DNA from: UBA1181 sp045113275
GTDB taxonomy: Bacteria; Bacteroidota; Bacteroidia; Bacteroidales; Paludibacteraceae
NCBI GenBank assembly: GCA_045113275.1
Contig: JBGUIU010000300.1
Coordinates: 1 to 64,000, forward strand
Length of the DNA stretch: 64,000 nt
Direction of reading: 5' to 3'
Numbering within the stretch: position 1 is the first letter of the stretch; every line of letters begins with the position of its first letter. A model generated the notes under the pieces. That model made no database searches and was not told the origin of the DNA. It worked only from the letters and a program-made list of their open reading frames with translations. Shown here in pieces: positions 57,989 to 64,000 of this stretch. The position numbers were made by a program, and so were the translations under genes.

Positions 57989-60900
57989 ATGAAGTCTAAT
58001 CATACGAGCGAATTGATGAAAAAAATAGGTCGTATCATATTCATTGTTTTAGGCTCTTTGCTACTCCTCAATGTCATTTTGCTACTTGCGTTAAATACTT
58101 CTTATGTGCAGACGAGGATAGTGGAGAAGGTGACCAACTCTTTATCAGAAAAAACTGGTTCTGAGATTTCAATAGGGAATATTCAGCTGGATATCTTTGA
58201 TGGTCTTTTCCTAAAAGATGTTTATTTAGAGGATCTGAATAGGGATACATTGGCTTACATCGGGAATCTGAATGTTAATTATTCCTTGAAGAATATCTAT
58301 AAAAACAATACCTTGACCTTGAAAAACATCGGTCTGGATAATTTCACGATTCGTCTCCGACAAGAGACCGATACCTCGGATTATAACTTTCAGTTCTTAG
58401 TGGATGCTTTTTCTTCTAAAGAGCCTGATACTACTTCTACTTCTTCTCCTTTCCGTATGGATGTTGATAGAATCTTGCTGAAAAATGGTTCTTTCTCTAT
58501 GGATATTGCATCGGCTGAGGAAACTCCTAACCAATTTAATGCAAAACATCTTCGTGTCGATAGCATTGAAGCAGACCTCTCTCTGCTATTGGATCTTCCT
58601 TCTCGGATAGAGAGTACAGTGGATAATATTTCAGGAAAAGAAAAGAGCGGACTCCTGCTGCGTCATTTAGAGACCGATGTGGCATTTTATCTGGATTCGC
58701 TGATTCTCTTGCCTGAGATAGAGATTGAATCTAACAAAACAACACTCAGGGCAGAGAATGTATCATATCATTTTGCTAACACAGAGGTGAATGCTGCTAT
58801 TGTAGAGTCAGCCATTGTCCCTTCTGATTTTCAGTGTTTTGTTCCTCAACTCTCTTCGTTCACTGATGAAGTGGAAGTGCTGGGCGATGCAAAACTTCTT
58901 TTGCCGGAGTTGAGTGTCAAGTCTCTTTCTGTGAAATACCCTGATGTTTTGTCGCTTGATGTTCCTGAACTCTATGTGAAGAATCTGGATGACTGGCAAC
59001 ACTCCGACTTGAAATGTGTTGTGAATCAGGTGAACCTTTCTCGAAAGCTTCCGTCGACATTGAAGAAGACCTTGTCTGTCGAATTACCTCCGGCCGTGGA
59101 TTCACTACTTCCTTGTTCGGCATCGTTGAAAATGGAGGGCGCTCTACCTTCGTTAAATCAATCTCTTCAGTTACAATGTGCTGTGGGATCATTACAAGAA
59201 AAAGGTCTTGTCTCTTACAAAGCGGATGAGGAGTATCTGTCAGCTACCACCCGTTGGAACCTGGATGTCTTGTCTTTGCAACCCCTCCTTTCGTCGGATA
59301 TGGTGGGGGAGGTTAAAGGAGATGTGCACAGTGATGTGAAGTGGAACCTGAAACGAAACCCTTCAGTTGATTTGAAGGCGGATATCTCAACGCTTGTCTT
59401 GAATGGATATCGTTATGATACGTTGAAAGTCAAGGGTTCTACTAAAGAGTTGGAGGAGACGGAACTGTTTGTGGAGTCTTCTGATCCTAACTGTAACCTT
59501 GATTTGCAATTGACGGTGAATCATTTGTTAGCTGATGATATGCAGACTGAATTGATTACCAGAATCGATCGATTGGCTCCTGAGAAATTACAGTTGGCAG
59601 ACTCTCTTGGAAATCTGACAGTGGCAGGATCCTTTTATGTGAAGGGTGTCGGTATGGATTATAATAAGTGGAGGGGCGAGATCTCCATTGATAGCTTATA
59701 TCTTCAAAAGGATTCATCGCAATTTTTCCTTCCTTACGTAGGTGTTAAGCAGTCGGTAAAAGGCGCTGAAAAATTAATCGATATTCATAGTTCTATTGTG
59801 AATGGTTATATCTCTGGAACATTTGATTACGAAAATATTTATCCATCGTTTACGAATCTCATGCATCGGTATCTGCCTACATTCTTTCGTGAGACGGCAG
59901 ATTCATTGTTGACGGCTGAATTGACCTTTTCGTTGGATATTTCACAAACCGATTCGTTGCTTAAGTATCTGAATGTGAACTGGCATTTGGCTGATCATAT
60001 TATTGCCAAGGGAGCATTGAGTAACTCGAAGAATCTGTTGGATGTGGATTTGTCTGTACCAGAGATGAGAAATGGTTCGATGAAAATCGCTCCATCTCAG
60101 GTAGCGTTATATTCTACTCATGTAGAAGGGAAAGAGGTTTTGGCAGGAGAAATCTCCACTAAAATATATCCAGATGAATCGCATGATTTTTCTACAGCAG
60201 CGAACGCAAATCTGTTGATATGCAGGGATTCGATTTATAATGATTTACAATTAGTGTCAAAGTCGGATACCGTGTTGATGAAAGCTAAATTCCGAGATTG
60301 TCTCTCGTTTCATCCATTGAATTCGAGTGAATATGAGATTCGGGTTGATTTAGACTCTTCCACAATTCATTTGAAGGATCGTTTGTTTAGGACGAATCGT
60401 TCACTCATACAGATGTTCCCAGAGAAAATCATCGTCTCCAACCTCGGTTTCTCCACGAGTGATAGAAGACCCATCATGATGGCGGATGGTGTCCTTTCTT
60501 CCTCTTTGGATGATTCTATGTTCGTGAAGTTTGACAAGTTGAGGTTGCAAGGTATTTTGAATCTGTTATATGGTGATTCTATTCCGCCTGCTGATTGTGA
60601 GATTAATGGTACGGTGAAGGCCTGTGCTATACTAGGAGAGGATTTCCGATTCTCTACGAGAGGTTTTAAGATTGATGATATTGTGTATGATGGCAATCAG
60701 GTTGGAAACATGAAGGTGTCAGCCGTATGGGATAATGCAAGGAAAGGTGTGTTTGCCAAAATAGATCTTGAAAAAGATGGACAACATTTGATGAATATCA
60801 AGGGTGTGGTGTTGCCAGCCAAACAGTATGTGAAGATGAAGGCGGTGCTTGATAACGTTCCGTTGAATTATATCATGCCGGTTGCACGAGAGTATCTGTC

Positions 60901-62512
60901 AAACATCAAGGGCTATGTGGGGTCTGATATTGATATGGAAGGAGAACTGTCTGATTTAAAAATCAATGGTTGCGTTTATCTGAAGGATGCTATGTTTAAG
61001 GTGAACTATACTGGTGTCACCTATTCTATTTCGGATAGTATCAAGATGGATGGAAATCATTTTTATGCGAAAAACTTCAAGGTGTGGGATGATAACAATA
61101 ATGTCTTGTTGTTTAATGGAGACATCACGCATGATAAATTTACATCGTTTAAGTATAAGATGAGTTTGAATATGCGCGATTTCGCAGTGTTGAATAATCC
61201 TAAAGCCAGGAAAAATATGGTTTATGGAACATTCTATGTCAACGGTAAGAATCTGACATTGGAAGGTACAGAGTCGGGTGTGAGTTTGACGGGTGAATTG
61301 AGTAATGCAGATAAAACAGTGGTGAATATTACGTTGCCAGAATCGGTGATTGAGGCAAATACGTATGATAACATTATATATGTGAAGCCAGAAGAGGAGA
61401 AAAAAGACTCTATAGAGGAACGAAATCCATTTAAGAGCAATTTCGATGTATATGCTAACTTGTCGGTAGAGTTGACGGATAAAGCTACTTTTAATGTAGA
61501 CTTGTCTGATGGTGCCATGGTGAGAGGCAATGGAAAACTGAGAGTGTTGTATGAAGATAATTTACTGTCATTGTTTAATCGTTTCTCTGTGACAGATGGT
61601 TACTTGAAAGTGAAGCTGACTGGATTGCCAACGAAGAAGTTCACCTTGCAGGAAGGTAGTTATGTTGATTTCACGGGTGATCCGATGAATTTGAAATTCA
61701 ATGCAACGGCCACCTATGGTTTGACAGCCGATCTTTCGACGTTGAATACCTCATTCTCAACCATGGGAATGTCCTCCACGCGTGTTCCTGTGAACTGTAA
61801 TCTGATTGCCTCTGGAAGTTTGACTAATATGAATCTATCGTATGATGTGACGGTTCCAAAGGCTGATGAGGAAATACAAAAGACGGTTAGTAGTATCATT
61901 AATACAGATGATATTCGTATCAAGGAGTTTGCTTATCTCTTGGGTGTTGGAATATTCTATGACCCGACAGGTGGTGTGCAGGGTAACTCTGCCTTGGTCT
62001 CTTTTGCCTCTTCATCTTTAACATCGGCCTTGAATGGTGTGTTAGGTAATGTGTCGGATAAGTTCACGTTGGGTACGGATGTTAACTCTTCGGAAGATTT
62101 TTCGGATGTTGAGGTGAGTGTTTCTGCATCGACTAAACTGGCGAATGATAAACTCTTGTTAAGTGCCAATGTGGGTTACCAGACGAATACGAATGGCGGG
62201 GATAATCCATTTATGACAGATTTTGATGTAGAGTATCTGTTAGGAAAGACAGGTATGTTCCGTATAAAAGCGTATAATCATACGAACAATGATTTCTATC
62301 GTGTAAATAAAAATATGCAAGGATTGGGTGTCTCATTTGTGCGTGAATCTAAGCAATTAAATCAACTGTTTAGAATCAAAAATGAATTCAATACGATAAA
62401 AAAGAGAAATGAATATCTCACCCCTGATTCTATCCCTGCAAAAAAGAAGATAGATCATTCAATGAAGAACGATACCATTCGTTCAGAAAGGAGAAGCCAT
62501 GATGAAGAATAA
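57989..62512 (+). CDS. tamB: TamB-like translocation and assembly module protein
   Basis: 1507 residues. One N-terminal membrane anchor (IIFIVLGSLLLLNVILLLAL), AsmA-like beginning (QTRIVEKVTNSLSEKTGSEISIGNIQLDIFDGLFLKDVYLED), a very long repetitive beta-helix region and the C-terminal DUF490/TamB domain (about 1130-1480; GYLKVKLTGLPTKKFTLQEGSYVDFTGDPMN). TamB spans the periplasm as a hydrophobic groove for lipids or outer-membrane proteins. An ATG at 58016 (KKIGRIIF) is an equally plausible start. The next gene, encoding the outer-membrane partner TamL, overlaps its end by 14 bases. Confidence 0.92.
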   Translation: MKSNHTSELMKKIGRIIFIVLGSLLLLNVILLLALNTSYVQTRIVEKVTNSLSEKTGSEISIGNIQLDIFDGLFLKDVYLEDLNRDTLAYIGNLNVNYSLKNIYKNNTLTLKNIGLDNFTIRLRQETDTSDYNFQFLVDAFSSKEPDTTSTSSPFRMDVDRILLKNGSFSMDIASAEETPNQFNAKHLRVDSIEADLSLLLDLPSRIESTVDNISGKEKSGLLLRHLETDVAFYLDSLILLPEIEIESNKTTLRAENVSYHFANTEVNAAIVESAIVPSDFQCFVPQLSSFTDEVEVLGDAKLLLPELSVKSLSVKYPDVLSLDVPELYVKNLDDWQHSDLKCVVNQVNLSRKLPSTLKKTLSVELPPAVDSLLPCSASLKMEGALPSLNQSLQLQCAVGSLQEKGLVSYKADEEYLSATTRWNLDVLSLQPLLSSDMVGEVKGDVHSDVKWNLKRNPSVDLKADISTLVLNGYRYDTLKVKGSTKELEETELFVESSDPNCNLDLQLTVNHLLADDMQTELITRIDRLAPEKLQLADSLGNLTVAGSFYVKGVGMDYNKWRGEISIDSLYLQKDSSQFFLPYVGVKQSVKGAEKLIDIHSSIVNGYISGTFDYENIYPSFTNLMHRYLPTFFRETADSLLTAELTFSLDISQTDSLLKYLNVNWHLADHIIAKGALSNSKNLLDVDLSVPEMRNGSMKIAPSQVALYSTHVEGKEVLAGEISTKIYPDESHDFSTAANANLLICRDSIYNDLQLVSKSDTVLMKAKFRDCLSFHPLNSSEYEIRVDLDSSTIHLKDRLFRTNRSLIQMFPEKIIVSNLGFSTSDRRPIMMADGVLSSSLDDSMFVKFDKLRLQGILNLLYGDSIPPADCEINGTVKACAILGEDFRFSTRGFKIDDIVYDGNQVGNMKVSAVWDNARKGVFAKIDLEKDGQHLMNIKGVVLPAKQYVKMKAVLDNVPLNYIMPVAREYLSNIKGYVGSDIDMEGELSDLKINGCVYLKDAMFKVNYTGVTYSISDSIKMDGNHFYAKNFKVWDDNNNVLLFNGDITHDKFTSFKYKMSLNMRDFAVLNNPKARKNMVYGTFYVNGKNLTLEGTESGVSLTGELSNADKTVVNITLPESVIEANTYDNIIYVKPEEEKKDSIEERNPFKSNFDVYANLSVELTDKATFNVDLSDGAMVRGNGKLRVLYEDNLLSLFNRFSVTDGYLKVKLTGLPTKKFTLQEGSYVDFTGDPMNLKFNATATYGLTADLSTLNTSFSTMGMSSTRVPVNCNLIASGSLTNMNLSYDVTVPKADEEIQKTVSSIINTDDIRIKEFAYLLGVGIFYDPTGGVQGNSALVSFASSSLTSALNGVLGNVSDKFTLGTDVNSSEDFSDVEVSVSASTKLANDKLLLSANVGYQTNTNGGDNPFMTDFDVEYLLGKTGMFRIKAYNHTNNDFYRVNKNMQGLGVSFVRESKQLNQLFRIKNEFNTIKKRNEYLTPDSIPAKKKIDHSMKNDTIRSERRSHDEE

Positions 62513-64000
62513 AGGACTCCTAATTGCTTTTGTGGCCATGTTGGTCCTGTCGGCTTGTTCTACAACGAAGTATGTGGGGGAGGATAGCTATTTGTTGAAC
62601 AAAAATCGTATTGTTGTCGAGAATGATGAAGTCATGGTGGAACAGTTGCATGATTATATTAGTCAGCAGCCGAATCCGAATGCATTGTTCATCCCTAAAT
62701 TGAGTCTGCATGTTTATTCCTTATCGGGTCGGGATACGTCCAAGAAGATCAATCGTTTGTTGCGCCGTATGGGGTCTGAACCGGTCATCTTTGATGAAGG
62801 TAGGATGGAGTATTCAGAGAAACAGTTGACGAAACGTATGCATAATTTAGGTTACTTGAATGCTCAGGTGACTCATTGTCTGGATACAGCGAAAAAGAAG
62901 ATGAATGTAACGTATTGCATTCGTCCCAAAGAGAGATATTTTGTCCGTAATTTTAATGTAGAGTTTGACTCTCCCGACATGAAGGCGTTGCTGAGAACTA
63001 AAAAGGCTAAAAAGGCGGTGAAACTAAAGGAAAATGAACCGTTTGTCTCTGAACGTTTTGATCAAATGTCTGCTGATCTGACAGCTGCCTTTTGGAATGT
63101 CGGTTACTATAATTTAACGAAGGAGAATTTCTATTTTCTGGCGGATACCTCTGTTGGTGATCATAAAGTGGATGTCACGTTGAAGTATCGACGAATCATG
63201 AAGGATACAAGTGATGTCGATCAAGCATTACAGCGTTATAAGTTTCGGAAAGTGACTATCTTAAATGGAGTCGAGCAGAATGTGATTCAAGCTAAGAGGG
63301 CTAAGAAAATCAGTAGCCATATGAAGCTAAAGATGGATACAGTTGAGTATGAGGGGCTTACGATTATAAATGGTGGTGAACCGCTGATGCGTTCTTCTGT
63401 ATTGTATAACAATATCTTTATTCGTCCAAGGCGTTATTATAGTGATGTGTTGTTGGAGAATTCCTATAACTCGTTGAATGCTCTTTCTGCTGTTAGTCAG
63501 GTGGGTGTTCAGATAGAACCGGCGAAGGATGACTCTGCCATGTTGGATGCTGTCATCTCATTGACTCCGGCTAATATCTATTATTTCAGATATGGTATTG
63601 AAGGTACAAATAATGCTGGATTGGGTGTCTCAAGTAATGTTTCATTCCAGCAGCGAAATTTGTTCAAGGGTTCGGAGGTGATCAGTCTGAAACTTGAGGG
63701 GGCGTATGAACACTATCAAGGAAATAATTATGTCATAGGTGATAAATCGTATGAGGTGGCTGGAGGAAACTATTATGAGTACGGTGGAGAGTTATCTTTG
63801 ACCATTCCAAGGATCATCTTGGATTTCTTGCCACAGAGGTATCGCAAACAGGTAGGTGCGGCTACAAGTTTCTCATTCAGTTCGAAGTGGAGAAAGAGAC
63901 CTGAGTATGACCGTTTGTTTTTGGGATTGGACTGGAAATATAATTGGTTTACGAATCGTCGTCGTGTGTCTCATACGTTTGATCTCTATAATATCAATTA
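62499..64000 (+). CDS. tamL: TamL: lipidated TamA/BamA-family outer-membrane protein (partial)
   Basis: At least 500 residues, open to the window end. The signal peptide carries a lipobox (LVLSACSTTKYVG, Cys20), the mark of Bacteroidota TamL as opposed to TamA. POTRA-like units follow (about 25-330, e.g. KRMHNLGYLNAQV and IRPRRYYSDVLLENSYNSL), then the first barrel strands (YYFRYGIEGTNNAGLGVSSNVSFQQRNLFKGSEVISLKLEGAYE). It forms the outer-membrane part of the TamB-TamL complex. The start lies inside the 3' end of tamB (14-base overlap) and is preceded by an AAAGGAG Shine-Dalgarno at 62487-62493, which is rare in this window. Confidence 0.93.
   Translation, partial: MMKNKGLLIAFVAMLVLSACSTTKYVGEDSYLLNKNRIVVENDEVMVEQLHDYISQQPNPNALFIPKLSLHVYSLSGRDTSKKINRLLRRMGSEPVIFDEGRMEYSEKQLTKRMHNLGYLNAQVTHCLDTAKKKMNVTYCIRPKERYFVRNFNVEFDSPDMKALLRTKKAKKAVKLKENEPFVSERFDQMSADLTAAFWNVGYYNLTKENFYFLADTSVGDHKVDVTLKYRRIMKDTSDVDQALQRYKFRKVTILNGVEQNVIQAKRAKKISSHMKLKMDTVEYEGLTIINGGEPLMRSSVLYNNIFIRPRRYYSDVLLENSYNSLNALSAVSQVGVQIEPAKDDSAMLDAVISLTPANIYYFRYGIEGTNNAGLGVSSNVSFQQRNLFKGSEVISLKLEGAYEHYQGNNYVIGDKSYEVAGGNYYEYGGELSLTIPRIILDFLPQRYRKQVGAATSFSFSSKWRKRPEYDRLFLGLDWKYNWFTNRRRVSHTFDLYNIN

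Overview
The window looks like a chromosomal segment of a member of the Bacteroidales (phylum Bacteroidota); the genus is not resolved from sequence alone. Evidence for this: AT-rich DNA, many start sites preceded by the Bacteroidota promoter pattern TTTG - about 20 bases - TAnnTTTG, almost no Shine-Dalgarno sequences, a TamL-type lipidated TamA homologue, several lipoprotein FKBPs, and a BspA-like surface protein. No plasmid or phage backbone, transposase or CRISPR array was seen.

Region 1 (257-18765, minus strand) is a 20-gene type II polyketide / fatty-acid-like cluster of the aryl polyene (APE/flexirubin-like pigment) type. Read in transcription order it encodes a DUF4268-like protein, ketosynthase, ACP, LpxL-type acyltransferase, O-methyltransferase, ApeP-like dehydratase, a second ketosynthase, two DUF4230 proteins (one a lipoprotein), a half-length ketosynthase-like protein, a second ACP, a third ketosynthase, a ketosynthase-like protein without the catalytic Cys, a four-helix EamA-type transporter, a FabZ-like dehydratase, a GT2 glycosyltransferase, a fused MMPL exporter-acyltransferase-methyltransferase remnant, a secreted esterase, a PaaK-like aryl-CoA ligase and another acyltransferase. 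Together they would build, dehydrate, decorate, esterify and export an aryl polyene lipid. No ketoreductase and no aromatic ammonia lyase lie in the cluster.

Region 2 (18818-26826, plus) is housekeeping: three tandem FKBP-type prolyl isomerases predicted for cytoplasm, periplasm and lipid-anchored periplasm, an Lrp/AsnC regulator, then rimP-nusA-infB and cvpA. The rimP promoter is followed by a tiny ORF ending inside an intrinsic terminator, a possible attenuator.

Region 3 (26849-34801) is accessory: a BspA-like DUF285 protein, two unknown envelope proteins (one with different codon use), a 28-bp palindromic intergenic repeat, an AddB-like nuclease, and a WG-repeat gene broken by a 4-bp tandem duplication. 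A 49-bp direct repeat flanks the WG-repeat segment and shows that it was inserted between the convergent nuclease and PAP2-like genes.

Region 4 (34746-39658) holds rpoN with the PAP2-like membrane protein, tRNA-Phe, a YgjP-type metallopeptidase, and a two-gene radical SAM/lipoprotein system of unknown function. Region 5 (40022-49959) has a large secreted coiled-coil protein followed by cdsA, psd and pssA (phosphatidylethanolamine synthesis), sppA, lpxK and purine nucleoside phosphorylase. Region 6 (50198-64000) has a giant 2-hydroxyacyl-CoA dehydratase activase-like protein, a BASS-family transporter, a GlsB/YeaQ protein, tRNA-Arg and tRNA-Pro around a 57-residue membrane protein, an outer-membrane barrel protein, and the tamB-tamL pair, with tamL running off the end.
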